Below, piece by piece: positions 6,326-13,933 of a stretch of DNA of 13,989 nt. Positions within the stretch are counted from its first letter, which is position 1. Every line of letters starts with the position of its first letter. The notes beneath the pieces were generated by a model. That model saw only the letters and a list, made by a program, of their open reading frames with translations. It did no database searches and was not told where the DNA came from. Origin of the DNA: Lachnospiraceae bacterium (GTDB lineage: Bacteria > Bacillota > Clostridia > Lachnospirales > Lachnospiraceae); NCBI GenBank assembly GCA_022790905.1, contig JAAVYC010000086.1, positions 1 through 13,989 on the forward strand, in the 5' to 3' direction. The translations under genes and the position numbers were made by a program.

Positions 6326-8347
6326 TTATATCTGTTCTCCAACAATCTTATAGTAAACTCTAGATGTCCGTAAAAATACTAACAAATAGATAAGGATGAA
6401 CACTAAAATCGTACCCGCCATGCAGAGAACAAAAAGCGGTGTATTTTTCAGACCAAACAATTGTAATAATCTCTCAATCATCGGGAATGCTGCGGCAATA
6501 TGAATGGCTGCCATGACAATCGGGAGCAGAAAAACAGTTCTCACCTGTGAACGGATCGTAGCTTTTACCTCTGTATTGCTCATTCCTACTTTTTCCATAA
6601 TGGCAAAACGTTCCCGATCTTCATATCCTTCCGAAATCTGCTTATAAAAAATAATCAATACTGTAATCATTAAAAACATCATTCCGAGGAACAATCCTAA
6701 AAAAAAGAATCCTCCATACATGGCATGAAAGTTTTCTTTCCACTCCTGTCTGCATTCACTGTAAATACTGCCCGAAAATGAATTTTCTATCTGTGCCAGA
6801 TGATTCTCTATATTTCTAAAGCATGCCTTTTTTTCCTCCTCTGTACCATCCAAATCAATGCGATAATACTGTGTGATCGGACTTGCGTCTTCCATATAGG
6901 CTTCTGCCTGTGTCTTATAAATGCGTTCTAAATCATCCATATCATTCACAATAATATAATGATAATTCTCCATGACATTCAACATACTTGTCGTATCATC
7001 GTTCTCTTTAAATATTTTAGACTCTTTGACATCATAAGCCTGATCATTTAAAAGAAGTTGCTCTTTCTGCTCCTCTTTTTTGATATTAATCAAACCTATT
7101 TCATTGTCTGCTAATTCTGGAAATTCTTCCTGGTATAATTCCCTGCAGTCTTCTCTCGTTATAACAGTAAAACCGACTAAATCAGACATTGTAACTTCCG
7201 ATTGGAGTTTTTTCCTATCCATTATATATTTCTCATCCTGTTGCACCGTGGTAAAAGTCAATTCCGTGTAGGAAAGCTCGCCCCGAACCTTTCTTCCATT
7301 TTCTTTCACTGCACTTTCTACAACTGGTAAAATATTGTTATCCTCCACTACTTCCCCAGTATATCTCACAGATACCGTGATATCTGCCGGAAATCTCTCT
7401 TTTAGCATATCATTAATTCCTAAATACAGACATACTGTCGATGAGACCACTACCAGAACCATGGTAGAAAGAATACAGATATTAGATAGTCCGACTGCAT
7501 TTTGTTTCATTCGATATAACATTCCCGATACAGCTGTAAAATGTCTTGTTTTATAGTAATAGCTTTTCTTTTTCCGAAGCATTTTTAAAAATGCAATGCT
7601 TCCGGCTGTAAATAAGAAATAGGTTCCGGCAATTACAAGAACAACTGCGACAAAAAATAAGGTCAGAGCCGAAATTGGATTTTCTGTTGTGATGGCGATA
7701 AAATATCCTGCTCCGAGAGAGATGACTCCCAATATGCTCATCAATATCTTTGTCTTAGGTTCTCTCTCTCCAGTATTTCCCCCACGCAATAATTCAATTG
7801 GATTGGATAATTTTAACTGCAATAAATCGTGAATTAAGGTTAAAAAATAGATTCCGAGGAATAGTAAAATAGATAATCTTATTCCCTTTCCTGATACATA
7901 AAAATCAATTCCTGCACTAAATCCCATTAATTTATACAACAACATACACATCAATTTATTAAAAACAATACCTGTAATCAGTCCTCCAGCGATCGCAATG
8001 ACGGCCGTAAAACAGGTCTCTGCTGCGAGAATCTTAGAGATATGATATTTTTCCATTCCCAGTATATTATAAATTCCCAGCTCTTTTTTTCTTCTTTTGA
8101 TGATAAAACTATTCGTATAAAACAGAAATACTACAGAAAAAATGCCGATTACACCCATTCCCAAATGAAGAATCATATCCACATCTCTGCTTCCTGGCAT
8201 TTTTCCAATTCCCTCATTTTCAGCAAGTGCACACATAATATAGAACATTGCGATTGTGAGAATACCTGTCAAAAGATATGGAAAATAAAAACGTTTATTA
8301 TTTTTTATATTGGTAAACGCAAGTTTTGTGTAAAGCCCTCTAGTCAT
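6326..8347 (-). CDS. Bce-type ABC transporter permease (FtsX/MacB fold)
   Basis: A 673-residue membrane protein of the BceB type, which with its ATPase senses and removes cell-wall-active peptides such as bacitracin from lipid II-cycle intermediates. I can see ten membrane segments: six before a seventh at roughly 285-306, then an extracellular domain of about 200 residues, then three more. The family signature RKKELGIYNILGMEK is near residues 85-99, between TM2 and TM3. The longest frame opens with GTG at 8359, but AGGTGG lies over it and 8 nt before the ATG at 8347, so I chose 8347. That start overlaps the end of the ATPase gene by 8 nt (ATGACTAG), showing translational coupling. The large extracellular domain is the ligand-specific part and is poorly conserved, so the peptide recognised cannot be predicted. 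Confidence 0.93.
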   Translation of the reverse strand: MTRGLYTKLAFTNIKNNKRFYFPYLLTGILTIAMFYIMCALAENEGIGKMPGSRDVDMILHLGMGVIGIFSVVFLFYTNSFIIKRRKKELGIYNILGMEKYHISKILAAETCFTAVIAIAGGLITGIVFNKLMCMLLYKLMGFSAGIDFYVSGKGIRLSILLFLGIYFLTLIHDLLQLKLSNPIELLRGGNTGEREPKTKILMSILGVISLGAGYFIAITTENPISALTLFFVAVVLVIAGTYFLFTAGSIAFLKMLRKKKSYYYKTRHFTAVSGMLYRMKQNAVGLSNICILSTMVLVVVSSTVCLYLGINDMLKERFPADITVSVRYTGEVVEDNNILPVVESAVKENGRKVRGELSYTELTFTTVQQDEKYIMDRKKLQSEVTMSDLVGFTVITREDCRELYQEEFPELADNEIGLINIKKEEQKEQLLLNDQAYDVKESKIFKENDDTTSMLNVMENYHYIIVNDMDDLERIYKTQAEAYMEDASPITQYYRIDLDGTEEEKKACFRNIENHLAQIENSFSGSIYSECRQEWKENFHAMYGGFFFLGLFLGMMFLMITVLIIFYKQISEGYEDRERFAIMEKVGMSNTEVKATIRSQVRTVFLLPIVMAAIHIAAAFPMIERLLQLFGLKNTPLFVLCMAGTILVFILIYLLVFLRTSRVYYKIVGEQI

Positions 8348-9107
8348 TCTTCTCACCACCTGTCGTTAACATCGTCAATGTGTCAGAAATCTTTGCATAT
8401 AACTCTTCATTTGTCATATTTCCACGATAAATCTGATGAAAGACTTCTCCATCTTTGATAAACAGCACTCTTTTTGCATGGCTTGCCGCTTTCGTGCTGT
8501 GAGTAACCATCAAAATTGTCTGACCTTCATCGTTGATTTTATTAAATAATTTCAATAAACTATCCGCCGCTTTAGAGTCCAGAGCACCCGTCGGCTCATC
8601 GGCAAGAATCAATTCCGGATTGTTAATCAGTGCTCTTGCAACTGCTGTACGCTGTTTTTCTCCTCCTGATACTTCATAAGGAAATTTTTCTAATAGTTCC
8701 CGAATACCCAATTTTGCAGCAATCGGCAGCACACGCCGTTCCATTTCAGGATACTGCACTCCTGATAAAACTAACGGAAGCAAAATATTATCTTTCAAAG
8801 AAAAATTGTCCAGCAGATTAAAATCCTGAAAAACAAATCCAAGGTTTTCTCTGCGAAATGCTGAGATTTCTTTTTCCCGGATTTCTACAATATTTTTTCC
8901 ATTTAAGAGAACTTCTCCATTGGTTGGTTTATCAAGAGAAGCCAAAATATTTAAAAGTGTCGTCTTACCGGAACCGGATTCTCCCATAATTGCGGCATAT
9001 TCCCCTTTCTCTACAGAAAAACTCAGATTCGAGAGCGCCTGCACCTGATTTCCCGCAAAACGCGTCGTGTAGATTTTTTTCAAATTATTTACTTCTAAAA
9101 TTGCCAT
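8340..9107 (-). CDS. Bce-type ABC transporter ATP-binding protein
   Basis: A 255-residue ATPase of the LolD/MacB/BceA group that drives the adjacent 10-TM permease. Motifs in order: Walker A GESGSGKTT (residues 42-50), Q-loop Q94 in FVFQDFNLLD, signature SGGEK (147-151), Walker B LILADEPTGALD with the catalytic E171, and H-loop H203. The insert at residues 100-135 and the QAL at 23-25 are usual for this group. AAGGAGG lies shortly upstream of the ATG. It follows the histidine kinase gene with a 132-nt gap that carries a probable activator site, the usual arrangement for Bce modules in which the response regulator turns on the transporter. Confidence 0.95.
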   Translation of the reverse strand: MAILEVNNLKKIYTTRFAGNQVQALSNLSFSVEKGEYAAIMGESGSGKTTLLNILASLDKPTNGEVLLNGKNIVEIREKEISAFRRENLGFVFQDFNLLDNFSLKDNILLPLVLSGVQYPEMERRVLPIAAKLGIRELLEKFPYEVSGGEKQRTAVARALINNPELILADEPTGALDSKAADSLLKLFNKINDEGQTILMVTHSTKAASHAKRVLFIKDGEVFHQIYRGNMTNEELYAKISDTLTMLTTGGEKND

Positions 9108-9155
9108 AACTTCCTCCTTACATTGCTTTTATAGATATATCTTGAAACCATAGTC

Positions 9156-9229
9156 AGTATAACAAAACAGGAAAATGCAAGCCATTTCTTTCGCTTACAT
9201 TTTCCCGGGGAATCTTACAGTTTTGTAAG
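9156..9229 (-). promoter_or_regulatory. Bce transporter promoter with candidate response-regulator sites
   Basis: A palindrome CTTACA-N4-TGTAAG spans 9214-9229 and a further CTTACA half-site lies at 9194-9199, exactly 20 bp from its copy in the palindrome. A -10 hexamer TATACT is at 9156-9161 on the minus strand, but no good -35 is correctly spaced, as expected for an activator-dependent promoter. The palindrome would be centred near -70. Binding by the neighbouring response regulator is inference from the family's known wiring. Confidence 0.6.
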
Positions 9230-9239
9230 TTTTCATTTT

Positions 9240-10229
9240 TTATTCGTGAATTCGATCCTCTGTAATCAATCCGATCTTAACACGAGTTCCGACTCCAATC
9301 TCCGACTCAATCTCTATAGTATGAGATAATTTTTCTAAAATACGTTTGCACAGGTAGAGTCCGATTCCTGTAGAGCGCTTATCTGTGTGACCATTATAAC
9401 CAGTATATCCCTTTTCGCAGGCCCTTGGGAGATCCTCGGCGCGGATCCCGATTCCTGTATCCTCGATGACAACCGTATTTTCACCTTCCATATAAATGGA
9501 AACTATACCTTTTTGCGTATACTTTAATGCATTAGAGAGAACTTGCTCTATCACAAACTCCAGCCATTTTTCATCCGTCACAATCTGTGTATCCAAAGAC
9601 TTATAATTAAGACGTATTTTTTTACGGATAAAAATTTTTGCATATTTATGGACGGCTTCTCGAACGATAGTATCCAGACTATGTTTTTGGATGATAAAGT
9701 CTGTTGAGTCGGAATCTAACCTTGTATAGTGCAGCGCCATTTCAACATATTGTTCCACGCGAAACAATTCGCTTTCTATCTCCATATTCTGAGGTGTCTC
9801 CTCTTCCTGTAAGAGCAAACGTATTGCGGCAATCGGCGTCTTAATCTGATGCACCCACATCGTATAATATTCTGTCAGATCCTTTTTCCTATTTTCCAAA
9901 CGATTGACTGCTTTTATCTTGTCTTCATGGACAAGTTGAAGCAATCTCTGATAATCTTCTTCTATCTGATCACTCGGGAGCTCCAATGCATCGACAGAAA
10001 TCCGTATGACTTTTTGGACATCTATCAGTTGTTCATGCCTCCTGTAATAGATGATAAAATCGATGCCTCCTACCACAAATATAAAAAACAGACAAAGGAT
10101 CCCTCCATATGCCCACTCTGAGTACGCAATTCCATTCAATTCTATAATAATGGTCATAGAGAAAAGATTGAGAAGTAAAATTCCGATCCATCTCAAATTT
10201 CTTTTCATATAATAAGTCAACAATTTCAT
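9240..10229 (-). CDS. BceS-type intramembrane-sensing histidine kinase
   Basis: A 329-residue sensor kinase. Two closely spaced membrane helices (about residues 13-32 and 40-62) have almost no extracellular loop, so it should not sense ligand itself but take its signal from the Bce permease. The phosphoacceptor is H127 in WVHQIKTPIAAIRLLL, the form typical of this group. The ATPase domain shows the N box around N233 (LSNALKYT), VIEDTGIGI at 254-262 and a TGIGLYLCKRI G2 box near 287-297. Its start codon overlaps the stop of the response regulator gene (ATGA, 4 nt). No terminator is visible before the transporter genes, so read-through into them may give basal expression. The clear domain set makes the assignment firm. 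Confidence 0.94.
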   Translation of the reverse strand: MKLLTYYMKRNLRWIGILLLNLFSMTIIIELNGIAYSEWAYGGILCLFFIFVVGGIDFIIYYRRHEQLIDVQKVIRISVDALELPSDQIEEDYQRLLQLVHEDKIKAVNRLENRKKDLTEYYTMWVHQIKTPIAAIRLLLQEEETPQNMEIESELFRVEQYVEMALHYTRLDSDSTDFIIQKHSLDTIVREAVHKYAKIFIRKKIRLNYKSLDTQIVTDEKWLEFVIEQVLSNALKYTQKGIVSIYMEGENTVVIEDTGIGIRAEDLPRACEKGYTGYNGHTDKRSTGIGLYLCKRILEKLSHTIEIESEIGVGTRVKIGLITEDRIHE

Positions 10230-10897
10230 CCCAAACGATATCCAATTCCTTTCTTTGTCATAATAAAATCCCTGAGTCCGAGAGTCTCTAATTTTTTCCG
10301 AAGACGATTCACGTTGACAGAAAGTGTATTTTCATCGACATAATCATCGCCCTCCCAGAGTTTTGTCATCAATACATCCCTCGATATCACTTTCTCCTTA
10401 TTCTCCATTAATATCTGTAAGATACGAAATTCATTTTTTGTCAATTCTACTTTATGATCCTGATATGTTAAAGTGGTCTCTGTCAGATTCAGGATTGCTC
10501 CTCGATGCTCTAAAATCTGACTTTTTCCGGCAAAATCATAACTTCGGCGAAGCATGGCCTGAATTTTTACCGTGAGTACTTCCAGATCAAACGGTTTTGA
10601 GATAAAGTCATCTGCTCCCATGTTGACCGCCATCACAACATTCATATTGTCGGAAGCTGAAGAGAGAAAAATAATCGGAATTTTTGAGACTTTTCGGATT
10701 TCGCCACACCAATAATAACCGTTAAAAAATGGAAGTGTAATATCCATTAGGACAAGCTGAGGATCGAACGAAGCGAATTCTGCCATAACATTTGAAAAAT
10801 CTTTTACGTCATATATTTCATAATCCCACGCACTCAGATGTTTTTTTATACTCTTTGCTATAATTTCATCGTCCTCTACAAGAAAAATTTTATACAT
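10226..10897 (-). CDS. BceR-type OmpR/PhoB-family response regulator
   Basis: A 223-residue response regulator. The receiver domain has acidic residues D9 and D10, phosphoacceptor D52 (LVLMDITLP), S80 and K101 (FISKPF). The C-terminal winged helix (about 125-223) contains LTKNEFRILQILMENKEKVISRDVL-type sequence and ends GIGYRLG. The longest frame has 14 more residues from 10939, but AAGGAGA 7 nt before the ATG at 10897 and the normal MYKIFLVEDD beginning support the shorter form. It should be phosphorylated by the overlapping kinase and activate the transporter genes. Only 44 nt separate it from the upstream metalloprotease-like gene, so it may be co-transcribed with it or use a promoter inside that gene. 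Confidence 0.94.
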   Translation of the reverse strand: MYKIFLVEDDEIIAKSIKKHLSAWDYEIYDVKDFSNVMAEFASFDPQLVLMDITLPFFNGYYWCGEIRKVSKIPIIFLSSASDNMNVVMAVNMGADDFISKPFDLEVLTVKIQAMLRRSYDFAGKSQILEHRGAILNLTETTLTYQDHKVELTKNEFRILQILMENKEKVISRDVLMTKLWEGDDYVDENTLSVNVNRLRKKLETLGLRDFIMTKKGIGYRLG

Positions 10898-10941
10898 TGA
10901 TCTCTCCTTATCTCTGTCTCGACAATACCAATCCTGCAAGA

Positions 10942-11472
10942 TCAGCAGCCCAATTTATCTGCATTTTCTTTTAACCATTGTTTTCGTTCCCTATAATCTG
11001 GACATGCGTCCTCGACTAATTTCCAAAAATTCTTGGAATGGTTCATCTCTTTTAAGTGGCAAAGCTCATGGATAATCACATACTCCATCACTTCCTGCGG
11101 TGCTAAAATCAAACGCCAGTTGAGATTGATATTTCCCTTATTGCTGCAACTTCCCCATCTGGTTTTCTGATCTTTAACATAAATTTTGTTTACGCTTACT
11201 CCCAATTGAGATTCATAATTGCGGACTGTTTCCGTAAATCGCAACCTTGCCCGTTTTCGATACTCAGAAATTTCCTGTTCTGTAAATGTTCTCTTGTTAT
11301 TCTGGCGTTCTTTGCATTTTGCAATCCAATCCGCTCTTTTTTGTACTATTCTATCTATTTCTTTTTCGGAAACAAAATTAGGTGCTTTGATAAGAACCGT
11401 CCCGTCTTCTTTTATTTTAATTACAATGCTTTTTCGATTGCTTCTCTGTAATTGATATCCTTTTTTTATCAT
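10942..11472 (-). CDS. YgjP/DUF45-type zinc metallopeptidase-like protein
   Basis: A 176-residue cytoplasmic protein of the YgjP-like (DUF45, M48-related) family. The zinc site is HELCHLKEMNH with H135, E136, H139 and H145, preceded by the family segment TRWGSCSNKGNINLNWRL at about 104-121. Length and domain layout are normal. Its biological substrate is not established in general; no signal peptide is seen. Start is uncertain: the ATG at 11472 gives the expected N terminus but only a weak AGAAGAG site; a GTG at 11514 has a better AAAGGAG site and would add 14 residues. That upstream site lies inside a hairpin. It lies upstream of the response regulator gene, but a functional tie to antibiotic sensing is not shown. 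Confidence 0.87.
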   Translation of the reverse strand: MIKKGYQLQRSNRKSIVIKIKEDGTVLIKAPNFVSEKEIDRIVQKRADWIAKCKERQNNKRTFTEQEISEYRKRARLRFTETVRNYESQLGVSVNKIYVKDQKTRWGSCSNKGNINLNWRLILAPQEVMEYVIIHELCHLKEMNHSKNFWKLVEDACPDYRERKQWLKENADKLGC

Positions 11473-11493
11473 GTCTCTTCTATTAAGATTAAG

Positions 11494-11530
11494 AAGGAGT
11501 AAGGTCCCAACCACTCAGACTTTACTCCTT
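11494..11530. other. Stable hairpin between coiled-coil and YgjP-type genes
   Basis: AAGGAGTAA (11494-11502) pairs perfectly with TTACTCCTT (11522-11530), and three more pairs form inside (11504-11506 with 11518-11520), leaving an 11-nt loop. On the minus strand the AAGGAG half near 11525-11530 is a good ribosome site, so folding would hide it. No U run follows on the minus strand, so it is a weak terminator at best. Confidence 0.5.
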
Positions 11531-11559
11531 TCATTTCTATGATCTATATGTAATTTTGG

Positions 11560-11895
11560 TTATGCTATCTTACTTTTGATTTCTGCAAGTTCCTTTTCAA
11601 GAATCTGAACTCTTTCAACCAAATAATTTACTTTTACTTCGTAGGCAAGGTTCTTATCGGCTACTGGAATAGCCTGATTGAGTTTTTTCGTCAACTCAAT
11701 GAAGTTTTCAGCGATTAATTGAATATTTTTATCTGTACCGTTTTCGAGATGTACATTGATACTCGCTATTTTCCTTTCCAAAATTTGTTCCAGGTTATCT
11801 GTCTTCTCCTCCAATCTTTGTTCCAGACCACCTGTTTTCTCATCTAATTTTTCTATTTTCTCTAAAATTAGACTGAGCTTTTCAGTATCTGTCAT
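11560..11895 (-). CDS. Small coiled-coil protein of unknown function
   Basis: I do not recognise a family. The 111-residue product is highly charged, with heptad-like leucines throughout: an N-terminal helix (KLSLILEKIEKLDEK), a repetitive EQRLEEKTDNLEQILERK stretch at about 22-39, and a C-terminal helix (VNYLVERVQILEKELAEIKSK). There is no signal peptide or membrane segment. The first ATG at 11904 lies 1 nt after GGAGG, too close; the ATG at 11895 is 10 nt away, so I chose that. It stands between a decayed acetyltransferase gene and the YgjP-type gene. The composition would suit an oligomeric adaptor or structural protein, but that is only a guess. Strong ribosome site and sustained frame support real coding. 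Confidence 0.72.
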   Translation of the reverse strand: MTDTEKLSLILEKIEKLDEKTGGLEQRLEEKTDNLEQILERKIASINVHLENGTDKNIQLIAENFIELTKKLNQAIPVADKNLAYEVKVNYLVERVQILEKELAEIKSKIA

Positions 11896-11986
11896 AATGT
11901 TCATACCTCCCCCTTCATTTGCCTACTTTTATTACAAATTAAATATAACATATGAAAAATATAGAGTCTATGGAATTATCAAAATT

Positions 11987-12329
11987 TCACATTTTATGGA
12001 CATATATTTTTGTCATATCAGAATCCATCTTCCCGCCACACCTTTACAGCAATACTTTTTTCCACATATAATGCGCAAACATTTGGTGCTAAATCTTCAC
12101 GATCATGAAAATCATTTTCTATAACACCAATGCCGCCTATTATGTCATTATTTTCGATTGCAGTATACCATTGTGGAACACTTTTCTCCTTTTTCAAACA
12201 TTCATCTATACTTTCTTTATATGCTTCGATCGGTATCTTCCATTTAGAATGAAACCATTTTTCCGCTTTATCGGCTATTTCACTGTGTTCTCTAATTTTT
12301 AGAATCTTTATAGCAATTCCTCTACACAT
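11987..12329 (-). pseudogene. GNAT-family N-acetyltransferase, degraded
   Basis: The N-terminal part (EKWFHSKWKIPIEAYKESI, VPQWYTAI, IIGGIGVIENDFHDREDLAPNVCALYVEK) is a recognisable GNAT domain of the type that modifies small molecules or antibiotics. Three lesions are visible. First, AGAGGA is followed 6 nt later by ATA (12309-12311) where ATG is expected before KILKIREH. Second, after YVEK a six-A run (12056-12061) shifts the frame; one frame over, the acetyl-CoA segment KYCCKGVAG continues. Third, about 9 bases further the sequence jumps in yet another frame to KMDSDMTKIYVHKM and a stop at 11987-11989, which resembles the normal C terminus; the central 50-70 residues are missing. It cannot encode an active enzyme. 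It lies 18 nt after the beta-lactamase-like gene. Confidence 0.8.
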
Positions 12330-12347
12330 TTTATATCAATATCTTTA

Positions 12348-13300
12348 TTACTTTTCTGTACAGTAATCGTGTATCATTTGAATTGCAATCTCTTTCGCCA
12401 CAGAACTCGACACATTTTTATCTTCATTTTTTCCAAGGTATACACAAAAATATATTTTTCTTCCTTCATACTCCGCAAAACCAGTAAACCATGCATCGGC
12501 AAGTATTCCCTGTACTTTGCCCATTCCTGTTTTTCCATAGATATAAACATCTGTTTGACTTTCTTCTGTCACAAGCATTACCTTTTTCAATTCATCTTGT
12601 GCACTTTTTGAATAGACAGAATGCTCTCCAAAAATACGTTTCATCACTTCCACTTGCTCTTTTGGTGAAATCTTTAATGATGACTCAATCCAAAAGCCAG
12701 TCAAAGTACGGTTATTGTTATTAGTATTTAAATACCCCTCCCAATCGGAAATATCGCAATTACCATATTGAAGTTTGTTTAATTGTTCTTGTATCGTTTC
12801 CTTTCCTATCTCGTCTATAACTTCTCTAAAGTACCAGACACAGGATGTTTTAAAAGCTTCTTCAAAATTAATGTCACGATTCCATTGCTCATTCCAAAAT
12901 ATTTCACCACTCCATGTATGAACGGAATCATCTGGCTGAATCATTCCTTTTTCTAGAGCAATAAGTGATGAAACAATTTTAAATGTAGAACATGGTGAAT
13001 TTTGTGTAAATGCAAGTTCTTTATTGTATATCATATGCTTTTTTTCGGAAACATCGTAAAAAACAGCCGCTCCATTTAAGTCATTAAAATACTTTGACCA
13101 ATCTACTTCTACGATTTCTGGTTCCGATATGTCTTTTTTCACAGATGGTTTTATATCTGTTTTTGTATTAGATTCCTCCACCTTTTTATCTTGGGAACTC
13201 AAATTTTTTTTGCATCGTCTTTGGCCGCACAACCTCCTAAAATAAATAAACCTATGGATATACAAGATATCCATTTCACCAATAAAAACCTTTTTTTCAT
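12348..13300 (-). pseudogene. Class D beta-lactamase-like lipoprotein, frameshifted in an A8 run
   Basis: The main frame (12348 to about 13210) encodes a class D (OXA-fold) serine beta-lactamase domain. In the numbering restored across the frameshift the motifs are STFK 105-108, SCV 153-155, YGN 179-181, then FWIESSLKISP and KTGMG 257-261. The true N terminus lies in another frame: ATG at 13298-13300 with AAAGGA upstream, encoding a lipoprotein signal peptide ending LFILGGC (lipobox cysteine 24), then AAKDDAKK. In the run of eight A (13204-13211) the frame is lost and TGA follows at 13199-13201. One extra A would join the two parts into a 317-residue lipoprotein, close to the size of clostridial class D enzymes. 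It may be a pseudogene, a phase-variable gene, a slippage-expressed gene or a sequencing error. It probably shares a transcript with the nitroreductase gene 32 nt upstream. Confidence 0.85.
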
Positions 13301-13332
13301 AAATAATTTCCTTTGAACTTAAATATCTATTT

Positions 13333-13839
13333 TTATTTTATATAGTATACTCTATTTTCTTTTCTTGCAGGAGCCATTGGATATTCCCCTTCAACAAAAC
13401 CAAGTGCGCAGTGTCCAATTCCCTCATATTCTTCCTTAATGCCTAAAGATTTTAACAATTCTCTGCCCCATTCCGTCTCAAATTCTTCTTTTGCCCTATG
13501 AATCCAGCAACTTCCTATTCCTAATTCATGTGCAGCTAACATAAGATTTCCCATAACAAGGCTTCCATCATATACTCGATTAGCCCAATCCTTTTTTGCT
13601 AATACAATCAACATTGCCGGAGCACCGTAAAATGGATCAAATCCATCCTCCCAACCGCCTATTTCACAATTCATTTTGGCAATCTGATCGCGAAGCTCTC
13701 GATTCGTAATCTGGATAATAATAGCATTTTGATGACCTCTTGCACTTGCAGCATAAATACCAGCCTCAATAATTTTATCCAAAACTTCCTGTGGTATCAT
13801 ATCTGGTTTATATTTACGGATACTTCTTCTAGTTTTCAT
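13333..13839 (-). CDS. Small nitroreductase-family flavoprotein
   Basis: A 168-residue FMN-dependent oxidoreductase of the nitroreductase superfamily. The N-terminal FMN-binding segment TRRSIRKYKP and AASARGHQNA, the central DGSLVMGNLMLAAHELGIGSCWIHR and the C-terminal GHCALGFVEG are all typical; length is normal for the short, dimeric members. Physiological substrate unknown: quinones, nitroaromatics or flavins are possible. The start is weak: neither the ATG at 13839 nor the GTG at 13851 has a ribosome site, and family members usually have a few more residues before TRRS, so the GTG form (172 residues) is possible. A TTTAAC-N6-GTTAAA inverted repeat lies over the start region (13844-13861). 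I see no convincing promoter upstream. Confidence 0.87.
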   Translation of the reverse strand: MKTRRSIRKYKPDMIPQEVLDKIIEAGIYAASARGHQNAIIIQITNRELRDQIAKMNCEIGGWEDGFDPFYGAPAMLIVLAKKDWANRVYDGSLVMGNLMLAAHELGIGSCWIHRAKEEFETEWGRELLKSLGIKEEYEGIGHCALGFVEGEYPMAPARKENRVYYIK

Positions 13840-13890
13840 TTTATTTAACACATGGGTTAAACCAGATAGGGATAAAAATAGATATGTATC

Positions 13891-13933
13891 GGCAGGAGCA
13901 TAGATTTTCTCCTGCCACGCCTATATTTAGGCG
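13891..13933. other. Two adjacent hairpins at the end of the right-edge gene
   Basis: GGCAGGAG pairs with CTCCTGCC (13891-13898 with 13909-13916, 10-nt loop), and CGCCTA pairs with TAGGCG (13918-13923 with 13928-13933, 4-nt loop). The second contains the stop codon of the partial gene. A U-rich stretch follows only about 14 nt later on the minus strand, so termination is possible but not typical. A mobile-element end is an alternative. Confidence 0.45.

Noticed and set aside
12348..13274. Reading the beta-lactamase-like gene as a 308-residue protein beginning MDILYIHRF
   Set aside because: That N terminus is an out-of-frame translation of the lipoprotein signal sequence; its ATG has no proper ribosome site, whereas the ATG at 13300 does.
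13852..13926. Upstream extension of the nitroreductase gene
   Set aside because: The frame has no start codon with a ribosome site and meets a TAG at 13921-13923; the predicted residues do not look like the family.
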